Source of the DNA: Planctomycetota bacterium
GTDB taxonomy: Bacteria > Planctomycetota > UBA1135 > GCA-002686595
Assembly: GCA_004357655.1 (NCBI GenBank)
Contig: SMVQ01000080.1
Coordinates: forward strand, 1-32,426
Length of the DNA: 32,426 nt
Reading direction: 5' to 3'
The notes under the pieces: model-generated
What the model saw: only the letters and a program-made list of their open reading frames with translations
Database searches by the model: none
What the model was told of the DNA's origin: nothing
Shown here: in pieces, positions 20,068 through 29,195 of the stretch
Position numbering within the stretch: position 1 is the first letter of the stretch
Layout of the letters: each line of letters starts with the position of its first letter
Made by a program: the position numbers and the translations under genes

Positions 20068-22548
20068 GGCGGACCTTCCATTCTTCTTCAGCGACTCGAT
20101 CAGCTCCGTCAGCTCCCGGAGCCCTTCCTCCGACATCCGGCCGTCGGCGACGCGCGCTTCCGCGATCAGCGAGAGCGCATGGTCGAGGTCCCTGCTCGGT
20201 TGCGGGCGCGCGTCGAGCGCCGCGACCGGGCCCTCGTCCTGCTTGCTGAAGGTGGACGCGTAGGCGGGAATGTCCTCGGGGCTCAGGTCGAGCTCCGCGA
20301 GCACGGCCCTGATCGCCGCCTGGAGCTGGACGTCCTCCTCGTAGTCGCCGAGCGGGAACGCCTCGCCCTTGATGTCCTGGACGACGCGCCGTACCTCGCG
20401 GCGCATGAGGAATCGCACGTCGTCCTCCGGCAGGGTCGTGGCGAGGCTCTCGTACAACTCCTCGAAGCCGGGGTAGGCCCACGGGTCGCCGTTGTCGGTC
20501 TGCGCGAGGCGCTCGAAGAGCTCCTCGTTGCCATCGACTCCGTCCTGGGCCCACTTGCGCACCGTGCGGTCGCCCTGGATGCGCAGGAGCTCCTCGAGGC
20601 GCCACTGTTTCCAGCGCCGCGGGGCGATCTGGATGTCCGGTGAGACGCCGCCCACCGAGATGATGTTGCGCTCGTCGTCCAGCTCGCGGTGGATCGACCG
20701 GCCCGATGGGAGCAGGTAGCGCTCGATCGTGAGCTTGACCCGCGGCGCGAAGTCGAACTCGCCGTTCCCGTTCCAGTCCTTGGTGATCGTCTCCCAGTTG
20801 TCGAAGCGACCATTCTTGTTCTCGTCCGCGTAGAGGTCATCGCGGTCGCCCTCGATCTGGAACAGGTTCTGCACCGAGCCCTTGCCGAAGCTGCGCTGGC
20901 CGACGAGCTTCGCGCGTTCATGGTCCTGGAGCGCGCCCGCGACGATCTCCGACGCCGAGGCGCTGAATCTGTTGATCAGCACCACGACGGGCATGTCGGC
21001 CGGCAAGAGGGCGTCCGTCCGCGTCTTGTACTCGTGCGGTGGGTGCATGTGGCTCTCCGTCGAGACGACCACTTCGTGCTTGGGTAGGAACAGGTCCGCG
21101 ACGTTCCGCGCTTCGATGAGCAGCCCGCCGGTGTTGTTGCGCAGGTCGAGGATGAAGCCGCGCATGCCCTGCGCCATCATGTCGACCATGCGTTGCTTCA
21201 GCTCAGCACTCGAGACGCGGCTGAAGGTCGTTAGCTCGACGAAGCCGATGTCGCCCGGGAGGTATTCCGAGTGGACCGGAGGGATGACGATCTGCTCCCG
21301 GCTCATGGTGACCGCCATGTCCTCAGTCGGCCGTTCGATGAGCGCCGGGTCCATGCCGCGCCGCCATACGTAGAGCTTCACCTCCGTGTTCGGTCGGCCC
21401 TTGAGGCGCTTGATGATGTCGTCGACCTCCTCGCCGATCGTCGGCCAGTCGTCGATCCGCACGATCTTGTCGTCCGTTGTCAGGCCGGCCCTCCACGCCG
21501 GACCCGAGTAGATGGGGCGGGTGATCGTGAACAGCGAGTCGTCCCGGTCTTCCGCGACGTAGGCGCCGATGCCTCCGTACTCGGCCTCGAGCTCCTGTTC
21601 GAACTTCTGGAAGACCTCGGGTCGGAAGTACGCCGAGTGCCGGTCGAGACTCCGAAGCAGGCCGTCGATCGCCGCCGCGATCAGCTCTTCGCGCGTCACC
21701 GTGTGGCCTTCGAGGTGCAGGGTCTGAACGAGCTCGATGACCTTGTCGATGCGGACGAGGTCTGCGCTCATGGCCGCGTCCGACGCCAGAGTGCGCCGCT
21801 CGCGGAGGCGCCGCAACTGCGTGTCACTGTGCCTGCGGAGCAATTGCTGGTGCATGTACGCCCCGGCGAGCCGCCCTTCCTCCCCCGGCAGGCTGGCGAG
21901 CCGCTCGAGCTCGGCCTCGACCCCCCTGACCTCGATGTTCCCCAGCCGCGCCAGGGCGAGGGCGCCCTTGCTCTTGAGTGCGGGATCGGCGGACTTCAAG
22001 AACAGGTAGAGCACCCGCTGCGCGCTCGACACGTGTTTCCCCAGGCCGACTCGGTGCGCGGAGACGGCGCACTCGACGCGGAGCTCGGGCATGCGATCTC
22101 CGTCGTCGGCGACGCGCAAGAGGTCCGTCGCGACCATCTCGCGCAGGTCATCGGTCTCGCTCCGGATGTCCATCCCGAGCATCTCCGCCGCCCCCAGGGC
22201 GACCTCGAGGTCACCGTCGTCCAGCAGCGGGCGCACGGCTCCGGTCAGGAGCTCGAAGTCGACGTCCTCGCCGAGGAGCCGCATCGCGGCCAGGAACAGG
22301 ACGGACTTGCCGGAGGAGGGCGTCCCGGACCGGAGGACGCTGTCGATCGCCACGTCGAACTCGGCCCCGGCCTCGTCCCCCACGAGCACCGCCACCGTCC
22401 GCGCCTCCTTCCAGAGCTCGGCGATGGGCATTCCTTCCGCGGCCGCCGCTTGCTCGCGGACGAGGTCTTCGAGGTCACCCTGCGGGCTGGCGACGACGTA
22501 GGCGGCGGGAGCGAGGAGGAGGAGGGTCGTGAGGGCGGTGTGGATCAT
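20023..22548 (-). CDS. Exported S41 family C-terminal processing protease with PDZ domain and EF-hand-like insertion
   Basis: The 841-residue protein starts with a signal peptide (MIHTALTTLLLLAPAAYVVA). A helical, repeat-like region of about 250 residues follows (short VALGAAEMLG/LALARLG units suggest HEAT-type repeats). A PDZ-like region is at about 322-400 (GGIGAYVAEDRDDSLFTITR). The S41 domain has FILDLRNNTGG at 465-475, Ser531 in SASASEIVAG and Lys556 in SFGKGSVQ, matching the Ser/Lys dyad of Prc/CtpA. Immediately after the active-site Lys region is an acidic insertion with a near-perfect EF-hand loop (DENKNGRFDNWE, 575-586) and a second, degenerate one (DWNGNGEFD, 591-599). The family trims C-termini of exported proteins. 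An upstream ATG at 22632 would mask the signal peptide. The 3' end is antisense to the permease gene for 45 bases. Confidence 0.93.
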   Translation of the reverse strand: MIHTALTTLLLLAPAAYVVASPQGDLEDLVREQAAAAEGMPIAELWKEARTVAVLVGDEAGAEFDVAIDSVLRSGTPSSGKSVLFLAAMRLLGEDVDFELLTGAVRPLLDDGDLEVALGAAEMLGMDIRSETDDLREMVATDLLRVADDGDRMPELRVECAVSAHRVGLGKHVSSAQRVLYLFLKSADPALKSKGALALARLGNIEVRGVEAELERLASLPGEEGRLAGAYMHQQLLRRHSDTQLRRLRERRTLASDAAMSADLVRIDKVIELVQTLHLEGHTVTREELIAAAIDGLLRSLDRHSAYFRPEVFQKFEQELEAEYGGIGAYVAEDRDDSLFTITRPIYSGPAWRAGLTTDDKIVRIDDWPTIGEEVDDIIKRLKGRPNTEVKLYVWRRGMDPALIERPTEDMAVTMSREQIVIPPVHSEYLPGDIGFVELTTFSRVSSAELKQRMVDMMAQGMRGFILDLRNNTGGLLIEARNVADLFLPKHEVVVSTESHMHPPHEYKTRTDALLPADMPVVVLINRFSASASEIVAGALQDHERAKLVGQRSFGKGSVQNLFQIEGDRDDLYADENKNGRFDNWETITKDWNGNGEFDFAPRVKLTIERYLLPSGRSIHRELDDERNIISVGGVSPDIQIAPRRWKQWRLEELLRIQGDRTVRKWAQDGVDGNEELFERLAQTDNGDPWAYPGFEELYESLATTLPEDDVRFLMRREVRRVVQDIKGEAFPLGDYEEDVQLQAAIRAVLAELDLSPEDIPAYASTFSKQDEGPVAALDARPQPSRDLDHALSLIAEARVADGRMSEEGLRELTELIESLKKNGRSALLDGFFVGERRQRR

Positions 22549-22699
22549 CGTGAGGTGTTCTCGATTGGACGGTTCATCTCGACCGGCTATCGTCCCTGGG
22601 CGACGGCGGGAGCTAACCAAAGTCAGGTCCAATGTAGGTCACCGCGGTCCCGCCGGTCCGCAGCCTACCCAATCCATACCACTCCTGCCGGTTCGACCC

Positions 22700-23266
22700 A
22701 TGACCCGCCCCATCGATGACGACGCAGAAACCGCCGCGCAGCCGGATGCGCCCGAGGAGTCGCACGGGCCCGCGCTCTCCCACGTCACCGGCGGATCCCG
22801 GGGACCCGAGTCGCGGATGGTCGACGTCTCGGGCAAGCCCACGACCCCCCGGCGGGCTCTCGCGCGGGCGGTGGTGCGGTTTCCGGCGGGACGGCTCGCG
22901 GGGCTGCTCGCGGGTGGCGGGCCCAAGGGGCCGATCGAGGAGGTGGCCCGGGCTGCGGGCATCCTCGCGGCCAAGCGCACGGGGGAGCTCATCCCCATGT
23001 GCCACCCGCTGGGGCTCGACCACGTGGAGATCACCTTCCGTGACCTGGGGAGCGACCGCCTGGAGGTGCGCTGCGGGGCCTCCTGCACGGGCCGCACGGG
23101 GGTCGAGATGGAGAGCATGGTGGGGGCCGCGGTGGCGGCGCTCACTGTCTACGACATGACGAAGGCGCTCGACAAAGGCATCCGGATCGAGGCCGTCGAG
23201 CTGCTGGAGAAGTCGGGCGGCAAGTCGGGGACGTGGCGCGCTCCCGACTGCGCGGGGCCGGCCTGA
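22700..23266 (+). CDS. moaC: Cyclic pyranopterin monophosphate synthase
   Basis: MoaC acts with MoaA in the first step of molybdenum cofactor synthesis, converting the 3',8-cyclo-GTP intermediate to cyclic pyranopterin monophosphate. The 188-residue protein contains LSHVTGGSRGPESRMVDVSG, AKRTGELIPMCHPLGLDHVE (His102), GRTGVEMESM (Glu136, Glu138) and YDMTKALDKG (Asp152, Lys155). Lys76 in GGPKGPIEE matches the catalytic Lys51 of E. coli MoaC. About 25 residues at the N-terminus are an extra acidic, low-complexity extension. A start at Met40 is unlikely because LSHVTG, a conserved element, would be lost. No other moa gene lies nearby. It is divergent from the S41 protease (151 bases between). 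Confidence 0.95.
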   Translation: MTRPIDDDAETAAQPDAPEESHGPALSHVTGGSRGPESRMVDVSGKPTTPRRALARAVVRFPAGRLAGLLAGGGPKGPIEEVARAAGILAAKRTGELIPMCHPLGLDHVEITFRDLGSDRLEVRCGASCTGRTGVEMESMVGAAVAALTVYDMTKALDKGIRIEAVELLEKSGGKSGTWRAPDCAGPA

Positions 23267-23287
23267 GGGCCAGGCCAGCGCCGGCCC
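23255..23287 (+). terminator. Possible weak stem-loop after moaC
   Basis: GGGCCGGC (23255-23262) and GCCGGCCC (23280-23287) can form an 8-bp stem around a 17-base loop that includes the moaC stop codon. No T-run follows, so termination would have to be Rho-dependent or inefficient. It may be chance in GC-rich DNA. Confidence 0.25.
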
Positions 23288-23290
23288 GAT

Positions 23291-23321
23291 AGCTCCGATC
23301 CAGGCCGGAAAGCTCCGATCC
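23291..23321. repeat. Direct repeats upstream of accB
   Basis: AGCTCCGATCC occurs at 23291-23301 and 23311-23321, spaced exactly 20 bases apart, with a diverged copy (AGGTCCGATTCC) starting near 23363. They lie in the 244-base gap between moaC and accB, where the accBC promoter should be. Two copies on about two helical turns fit an operator for a dimeric regulator, but chance duplication is equally possible. Confidence 0.45.
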
Positions 23322-23510
23322 GCGCCAAAAACCAGCCCGACCAGGCCTGAATCGTGCCAAACAGGTCCGATTCCGGCGAGATCCTGGCGCCGGCCCGGCT
23401 ATGCTCGACGCCCATGGGCAGGGGCGCTCGAGCGCTCCACCGCCGAAGTCTGCGGAGGACGCGCTCACCGACCTGGCTCAGACCTGAAACGGCCCCGACA
23501 CGGACTAGCA

Positions 23511-23990
23511 ATGGACCTGAAGCTGATCAGGAACCTTTTGAAGCTCATGGAGCGCAACGAGGTGACGGAGCTCGAGATCGAGGATGAGAAGGCCGGGCTC
23601 AAGGTGCACCTCAAGCGTGGACACGAGCCCGTGGCACCCGTGAGCCCGGCGCCCGTCGTCAACCTGATGAGCGGCGCCGCCGCGGCGCCCCCGCCTCCGC
23701 CCCGTGGAGCCGAGCCTGCGGAGCCCGCCGCGGAGGAGCGCGCGCCCGACGTCGCCGAGATCACGAGTCCGATGGTCGGCACTTTCTACACCGCGGCCTC
23801 GCCGGAAGCGGAGCCCTTCGCGCCCGTCGGGACGACCCTCGACGAAGAGACGACGGTCTGCATCATCGAGGCGATGAAGGTGATGAACGAGATCAAGGCC
23901 GAGTGTCGCGGCGAGATATTCGAGGTGCTGGTCGAGAACGGCGATGCCGTCGAATACGGCCAGCCGCTGTTCCTCGTCAAGACCGCGTGA
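23511..23990 (+). CDS. accB: Acetyl-CoA carboxylase biotin carboxyl carrier protein
   Basis: This 159-residue protein carries the covalently bound biotin that shuttles CO2 between biotin carboxylase and carboxyltransferase in malonyl-CoA formation. The N-terminus ([20 protein letters not shown]) is the typical AccB helix. An Ala/Pro-rich linker covers about 43-80. The biotinyl domain follows, with [18 protein letters not shown] and the biotin-accepting Lys123 in [11 protein letters not shown]. Its stop overlaps the accC start by one base (TGATG). The accBC order is the standard bacterial one. Confidence 0.96.
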   Translation: MDLKLIRNLLKLMERNEVTELEIEDEKAGLKVHLKRGHEPVAPVSPAPVVNLMSGAAAAPPPPPRGAEPAEPAAEERAPDVAEITSPMVGTFYTAASPEAEPFAPVGTTLDEETTVCIIEAMKVMNEIKAECRGEIFEVLVENGDAVEYGQPLFLVKTA

Positions 23991-25363
23991 TGTTTCGGCG
24001 CGTCCTGGTTGCGAATCGCGGGGAGATCGCCCAACGGATCATCCGGGCGTGCCGCGAGCTCGGGATCGAGACGGTCGCGGTGTACTCAGAGGCCGACGCG
24101 GACGCGATCTACCTGCGGCAGGCCGACGAGACGATCTGCATCGGTCCGGCCGCCAGCGCCCGCTCCTACCTCGACGTGCCCTCGATCATCTCGGCGGCCG
24201 AGATCGCCGACGTGGAAGCGATCCACCCCGGGTACGGGTTTCTGGCCGAGAACGCGCATTTCGCCGCGGTCTGCCAGTCCTGCAAGATCGAATTCATCGG
24301 CCCCTCTCCGGAGACGATCGCGGCCGTCGGGAACAAGGCCCAGGCGCGCGCGATCGCGATCGCCGCCGGGGTCCCCGTCGTGCCCGGCTCGGACGGCACG
24401 ATCCCCGACGAGGAGACGGCGCTCCGGGTTGCCCAGGAAATCGGCTACCCCGTGATGGTCAAGGCGTCTTCAGGGGGCGGCGGACGCGGCATGCGCATCG
24501 CGAGCAACGAGCCCAGCCTCCTGAACGGACTGCACTCGGCCAAGGCCGAGGCCCTGGCCGCGTTCGGTGACGACACGGTCTACCTCGAGAAGTTCGTCGA
24601 GCACCCCCGCCACATCGAGGTCCAGATCCTCGGTGACAAGGAGGGCAAGATCGTCTCCCTCGGCGAGCGGGACTGTTCGATCCAGCGCCGGCACCAGAAG
24701 CTGATCGAAGAGGCGCCCTCGCCGGCCCTCACGAGCGAGATGCGCGCCCGGATCTGCGCAGCGGCCGTGAAGATGGCGGAGGCCTCGAACTATCACAACG
24801 CCGGCACGGTCGAGTTCCTGCTCGACCAGAACGGGGACTTCTTCTTCATCGAAGTGAACGCCCGGATCCAGGTGGAGCACACCGTCACGGAGCTCGTCAC
24901 CGGCATCGACCTCATCAAGGAGCAGCTCCGGATTGCCGCGGGCTACCCCCTGCGATTCACGCAGGACGAGGTGGTGGTTCGGGGCCACGCCATCGAGTGC
25001 CGGATCAACGCCGAAGACCCCGCGCGGGACTTCCAACCGTCCCCGGGCCTCGTCGAGGCCTTCGTCCCCCCCGGAGGGCCGGGTGTGCGGGTCGACAGCC
25101 ACTGCTACAGTGGATATCGGATCCCGCCGAACTACGATTCCATGATCGGCAAGCTCCTCGTTCACCGTGGGTCCCGCGAAGAAGCGATCCGCACGATGCT
25201 GCGGGCGCTCGACGAGTTCGTCATCGAGGGACCGAAGACGACCATTCCTATCTTGCGCGACATCCTGGATCACTCCGACTTCAAGACCAGCGTCCACGAC
25301 ACGGGCTTCGTCGAGCGCTACTTCGGCGCCCACCCGGCGATCTCCCCGCGGGAGCTCGGATGA
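23990..25363 (+). CDS. accC: Biotin carboxylase subunit of acetyl-CoA carboxylase
   Basis: The enzyme carboxylates the biotin on AccB using ATP and bicarbonate. The 457-residue protein begins [20 protein letters not shown]. It shows [12 protein letters not shown] (78-88), the ATP-grasp glycine loop [13 protein letters not shown] (159-170), [37 protein letters not shown] and [13 protein letters not shown] with the catalytic Arg. The last differs from the common NTRLQVEHPVTE at several positions but keeps Arg, Gln, Val, Glu and His. The ATG overlaps accB by one base; upstream in-frame codons belong to the accB shadow. The stop overlaps the next gene in an ATGA. Confidence 0.96.
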   Translation: MFRRVLVANRGEIAQRIIRACRELGIETVAVYSEADADAIYLRQADETICIGPAASARSYLDVPSIISAAEIADVEAIHPGYGFLAENAHFAAVCQSCKIEFIGPSPETIAAVGNKAQARAIAIAAGVPVVPGSDGTIPDEETALRVAQEIGYPVMVKASSGGGGRGMRIASNEPSLLNGLHSAKAEALAAFGDDTVYLEKFVEHPRHIEVQILGDKEGKIVSLGERDCSIQRRHQKLIEEAPSPALTSEMRARICAAAVKMAEASNYHNAGTVEFLLDQNGDFFFIEVNARIQVEHTVTELVTGIDLIKEQLRIAAGYPLRFTQDEVVVRGHAIECRINAEDPARDFQPSPGLVEAFVPPGGPGVRVDSHCYSGYRIPPNYDSMIGKLLVHRGSREEAIRTMLRALDEFVIEGPKTTIPILRDILDHSDFKTSVHDTGFVERYFGAHPAISPRELG

Positions 25364-26295
25364 GCGCCGCGGCCCGATGGTGCGCAGCCGGCACGGTGGC
25401 CCTCCGGCTCACGCTCGGACTCACGCTCGCGACGGGTGGCTGCTACCTCCAGACCCAGCGCTTTCCCGGTCCCATGGAGGCGCTCGCCGACCCGTTGCCT
25501 CCGGGTACGTTGAACGAGTACCCGCCCGGGCCCGAGGAAGTGCTCGTCGTGCGGCACGCGGATCCCGTGCAGGTTCGGCCCGCCGGTCAAGCGGCGCCCC
25601 ATCCCCTGCCCTTCTACAATAAACAGGCGCGCGTCAACGCGGGCAGTTGGGTGTACTCGGGGGCCGGCGGCCGGGTCGAAGTGCTCTGGCCGAGCGGATC
25701 CTCGATCGTGCTCTACGGCCGGAGCACGGGCGCGGTGGGCTCGAGCAGCCGCGGGGATCCGTTGTTCTTCTTCCGCGAAGTCGAGCGCGCCCAGTTGAAC
25801 CTCACGGAGGGCGATCGCGTGGAGCTCCTCGGTGGCGCAATCCTGCTCGCGGAGGCCGGGCCCTTCGTGATCGAGCACCCGAGCAGCGAGATCCTGCGCA
25901 TCCGGAACCGCTCGAAGCGTCCGGGCCGGGTGGCCTTCCGGACGGCCATCTTCGACATCGACCCGGGCGAGGTGCTCGACCTGCCGCTGCTCGGGGCGGG
26001 GGGCGAGCCGCGCCCGGCGGACCCGAGCTTTCAGACGATCGACCTCGGCGGTTGGACGATGGACGTGCGCGGCGACGTGGAGGTCGATCGCGTACCGGGC
26101 GGCGGTCGCGCGCGGGCCGGGGGCGAGCAGGAGATCCGCGCGGCCGGAGTGCGCGTGCGCCTCGACCCGGGCGAAGCGGCGCTCTTCACCGACCTCGCGT
26201 CGCATCCGGCCGCGTCCGCCCCGGCGCCAGCCGCCACGGTGGAGCCCGAGCCCGAGCGGACCGAGGCTCCCCTCGTGCAGGATTCCCGACTCTAG
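25360..26295 (+). CDS. Predicted lipoprotein of unknown function
   Basis: I do not recognise a family for this 311-residue protein. It has a lipoprotein signal ([12 protein letters not shown], Cys28). A Pro-rich linker follows. The beta-rich region at about 85-180 ([40 protein letters not shown]) recalls FecR-like or surface beta domains, but not strongly enough to name. The C-terminus is Ala/Pro/Glu-rich. Its ATG overlaps the accC stop (ATGA), and a sugar-nucleotide gene follows 23 bases later, so it is co-transcribed with both. Export to the cell envelope is likely. A link to surface polysaccharide or acyl modification is speculation from context. Confidence 0.8.
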   Translation: MSAAARWCAAGTVALRLTLGLTLATGGCYLQTQRFPGPMEALADPLPPGTLNEYPPGPEEVLVVRHADPVQVRPAGQAAPHPLPFYNKQARVNAGSWVYSGAGGRVEVLWPSGSSIVLYGRSTGAVGSSSRGDPLFFFREVERAQLNLTEGDRVELLGGAILLAEAGPFVIEHPSSEILRIRNRSKRPGRVAFRTAIFDIDPGEVLDLPLLGAGGEPRPADPSFQTIDLGGWTMDVRGDVEVDRVPGGGRARAGGEQEIRAAGVRVRLDPGEAALFTDLASHPAASAPAPAATVEPEPERTEAPLVQDSRL

Positions 26296-26318
26296 CGTAG
26301 ACACACCAGGGACAAGAC

Positions 26319-27287
26319 TTGAGCACAGCGACCCGACCGCGCGCCCTCATCACGGGCGGAGCAGGCTTCCTTGGCAGCCACCTCTGCGAGCGTTTCCTCG
26401 CCGAAGGCTATGAGGTCATCTGCATGGACAACCTCATCACGGGGGACCTCCAAAACATCGAGCACCTGTTCGCCGACCCTTACTTCCACTTCGAGAAGCG
26501 CGACGTCACGGAGTACATCCACGTGGTGGGGGAGCTGGACGCCATCTTGCACTTCGCCTCTCCGGCGAGCCCCATCGACTACCTCGAGTTTCCGATCCAG
26601 ACCCTGAAGGTCGGCTCACTGGGCACGCACAAGGCACTCGGGCTCGCGCACGCGAAGCAGGCGCGGTTCCTCCTCGCGTCGACGTCCGAGTGCTACGGCG
26701 ACCCGCTCGTTCACCCCCAGTCGGAGGACTACTGGGGCAACGTCAACCCCGTGGGCCCGCGCGGGGTCTACGACGAGGCCAAGCGTTTCGCCGAGGCGAT
26801 GACGATGGCCTATCACCGCTTCCACGGTGTCGCGACGCGAATCGTGCGGATCTTCAACACGTATGGGCCGCGCATGCGGCTCAACGACGGGCGGGCCCTG
26901 CCCGCCTTCATGTCACAGGCGATCGAAGGCCGGCCGATGACCGTGTTCGGGGACGGCTCGCAGACGCGCTCGTTCTGCTACGTCGACGACCTCGTCGAAG
27001 GGATCTACCGGCTCCTCCACTCGGACGAGGTCCTACCGACGAACATCGGCAACCCGAACGAGATGACGATCCTGGATTTTGCGCGCAAAGTCATGGAGTT
27101 GACGGGCTCCGAGTCCGAGATCACGTTCAAGGAGCTTCCCGAAGACGACCCCAAGGTGCGCCGGCCCGACATCGCCAAGGCCAGGCGACTGCTGGGCTGG
27201 GAGCCGAAGGTGTCGCTCGACGAAGGCCTGAAGCGGACGCTCGCGTTCTTCGAGGGGCGACTGGCGCAGGGCGAATCGCTCCGCTAG
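26319..27287 (+). CDS. UDP-glucuronate decarboxylase (UDP-xylose synthase)
   Basis: This extended short-chain dehydrogenase of 322 residues should convert UDP-glucuronate to UDP-xylose. It has the NAD-binding GGAGFLGS (13-20), [34 protein letters not shown], Ser121 in STSECYGDP and the catalytic pair Tyr151/Lys155 in [46 protein letters not shown] and the C-terminal [21 protein letters not shown] complete the UXS pattern. The start is TTG at 26319 with AGGGA six bases upstream. UDP-glucose dehydrogenase, which would make the substrate, is not in the window. Confidence 0.93.
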   Translation: MSTATRPRALITGGAGFLGSHLCERFLAEGYEVICMDNLITGDLQNIEHLFADPYFHFEKRDVTEYIHVVGELDAILHFASPASPIDYLEFPIQTLKVGSLGTHKALGLAHAKQARFLLASTSECYGDPLVHPQSEDYWGNVNPVGPRGVYDEAKRFAEAMTMAYHRFHGVATRIVRIFNTYGPRMRLNDGRALPAFMSQAIEGRPMTVFGDGSQTRSFCYVDDLVEGIYRLLHSDEVLPTNIGNPNEMTILDFARKVMELTGSESEITFKELPEDDPKVRRPDIAKARRLLGWEPKVSLDEGLKRTLAFFEGRLAQGESLR

Positions 27288-27350
27288 CGCGCGGGTTCGA
27301 GGCGGCGATGATCCACGGACGGACGAGAACGGTACCGGAGTAAGCAAGGC

Positions 27351-29195
27351 ATGTGCGGCATCGTCGGGACGATCCGGGTGGAAGGCTCCGTGGTGAAGGG
27401 GCTCATCGAAGGCTTGCGGGTCCTCGAGTATCGGGGCTACGACAGCTCCGGCATAGCCGTCGCGCGCAATGGCGCGGTGGAGCTCGAGAAGCGCGCGGGG
27501 CGGCTCGCGCGGCTCGAGGAGGCGCTCGCCGACGGGCACCTCGAGGGCGCGCGCGCGGGCATCGGACACACGCGCTGGGCGACACACGGCGCGCCGACGG
27601 ACGCGAACGCCCACCCGCACACGGGCTCCGACGACCGGCTCGCCATCGTCCACAACGGGATCTTCGAGAACTGGCTCGAGCTGAAGCACGAGCTCGAGGG
27701 CGAGGGGGTCCGCTTCTCATCGGACACGGACACCGAGGTCCTGGCGCACCTCGTGGAACGGCGGCGTGCGGAGGGTGACGACCTCCCCAGCGCCGTGCGC
27801 GCCAGCCTGGCGCGCATCCGCGGCTACTACGCCGTCGCGGTCCTGTCGACAGGGGCGAACGGCCCCGAGCTCGTCTGCGCCCGCCAGGGTCCACCGCTCG
27901 CCATCTGCACGACGGACGAAGGGGCCTACCTCGCATCCGACGTCCTGGGACTCCTGCCGTACTCGCGGGACATCGTGTTCCTCCGCGACGGTGACGTCGC
28001 CGAGCTCACTCCGGGCGCCGTCCGGATCACGACGAAGTCCGGCGCGCCGGTCGAGCGGGCACCGGAACGCTTCGAGGCGGATTCGGAGGCTGTCAGCAAG
28101 GGCGACTTCGAGCACTTCATGCTCAAGGAGATCCACGAACAGCCCGAGGTGATCGCGCGCACGACCGTCGACCGGATCCGCGCGGATGCCGGAGACTTCG
28201 TGTTCGAGGGCGGTGCCTTCGACGATGACTTCGCGCGGAGCATCGCCCGCGTCCAGATCATCGCGTGCGGCACGGCGCTGCACGCGGGCTGGATCGCCCG
28301 GTACATGATCGAGGGCCTGGCCGGGATCCCCGTCGACGTCGACTTCGCCTCGGAGTTCCGCTACCGGAACCCCCGGCTCGTACCGGATACGGTGGCGCTC
28401 GCGATCTCCCAGTCGGGCGAGACGGCCGACACGCTCGCCGCAGTGCGCCTGGCGCGCGAGCTCGGCGCGAGCACGGCGGCGATCTGCAACATGGCGAGCA
28501 GCACGCAGGTGCGCGAGGCCGACCAGGTCGTGCTCACGCACGCCGGGCCCGAGGTGGGCGTCGCGAGCACGAAGGCCTTCGTGGCGCAGGTCGTCGCGGC
28601 GTACACGATCGCCGTCCGGCTGGGGCGTGCGCGGGGCACGATCGATCGCGAGCGCGGGCAGGTCCTGATCGCGGAGCTCGAAGCGCTGCGCGCGCAGGTC
28701 CAGACGCTGCTCGCCGAGCGTGTCACGGGCCGCGTGCTCGAGGTCGCCAGGCGCTATCACGAGGCCAAGGGCTTCATGTTCCTCGGCCGGGGGATCAACT
28801 TCCCCGTCGCGCTCGAGGGCGCGCTCAAGTTGAAGGAGATCTCGTACATGCACGCCGAGGGCTACCCGGCGGGCGAGATGAAGCACGGCCCGATCGCGCT
28901 CATCGAACCCGGGATGATCGTGGTCGCCGTGAGCAGCCGCGGGCCGCTGGCGGAGAAGGTGCGCGCGAATATCGAGCAGGTGAAGGCACGCGGCGGCGTC
29001 GTCGTCAGCGTGGGTTCCGACGCCGGCAGCCACGCGATCTCCGACATGAGCATCGAGGTCCCCGAGACGAGTGAGTGGCTGTCGCCCATCCTGAATACCG
29101 TTCCGTTGCAGCTCCTCGCGTACGACATCGCGCACCTCCGGGGCTGCGACATCGACAAACCCCGCAACCTGGCCAAGAGCGTGACCGTCGAATGA
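27351..29195 (+). CDS. glmS: Glutamine-fructose-6-phosphate aminotransferase (isomerizing)
   Basis: GlmS makes glucosamine-6-phosphate from fructose-6-phosphate and glutamine, the first step toward UDP-N-acetylglucosamine. The 614-residue protein has the Ntn glutaminase domain with nucleophile Cys2 (MCGIVGTIR) and LEYRGYDSSGIAV, HTRWATHGAPTDANAHPH and HNGIFENW. Two SIS sugar-isomerase domains follow (CGTALHAGWIARYMIE, ISQSGETADTLAAVR, LKEISYMHAEGYPAGEMKHG). It ends in the universally conserved DKPRNLAKSVTVE. The last 24 bases are the first copy of a 50-bp tandem repeat that fills the gap to the next gene. No glmS ribozyme was recognised in the 63 bases upstream. Confidence 0.97.
   Translation: MCGIVGTIRVEGSVVKGLIEGLRVLEYRGYDSSGIAVARNGAVELEKRAGRLARLEEALADGHLEGARAGIGHTRWATHGAPTDANAHPHTGSDDRLAIVHNGIFENWLELKHELEGEGVRFSSDTDTEVLAHLVERRRAEGDDLPSAVRASLARIRGYYAVAVLSTGANGPELVCARQGPPLAICTTDEGAYLASDVLGLLPYSRDIVFLRDGDVAELTPGAVRITTKSGAPVERAPERFEADSEAVSKGDFEHFMLKEIHEQPEVIARTTVDRIRADAGDFVFEGGAFDDDFARSIARVQIIACGTALHAGWIARYMIEGLAGIPVDVDFASEFRYRNPRLVPDTVALAISQSGETADTLAAVRLARELGASTAAICNMASSTQVREADQVVLTHAGPEVGVASTKAFVAQVVAAYTIAVRLGRARGTIDRERGQVLIAELEALRAQVQTLLAERVTGRVLEVARRYHEAKGFMFLGRGINFPVALEGALKLKEISYMHAEGYPAGEMKHGPIALIEPGMIVVAVSSRGPLAEKVRANIEQVKARGGVVVSVGSDAGSHAISDMSIEVPETSEWLSPILNTVPLQLLAYDIAHLRGCDIDKPRNLAKSVTVE

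Noticed and set aside
27288..27350. glmS ribozyme upstream of glmS
   Set aside because: The gap is only 63 bases, too short, and shows no ribozyme core; the ribozyme is mainly known from Firmicutes and relatives.
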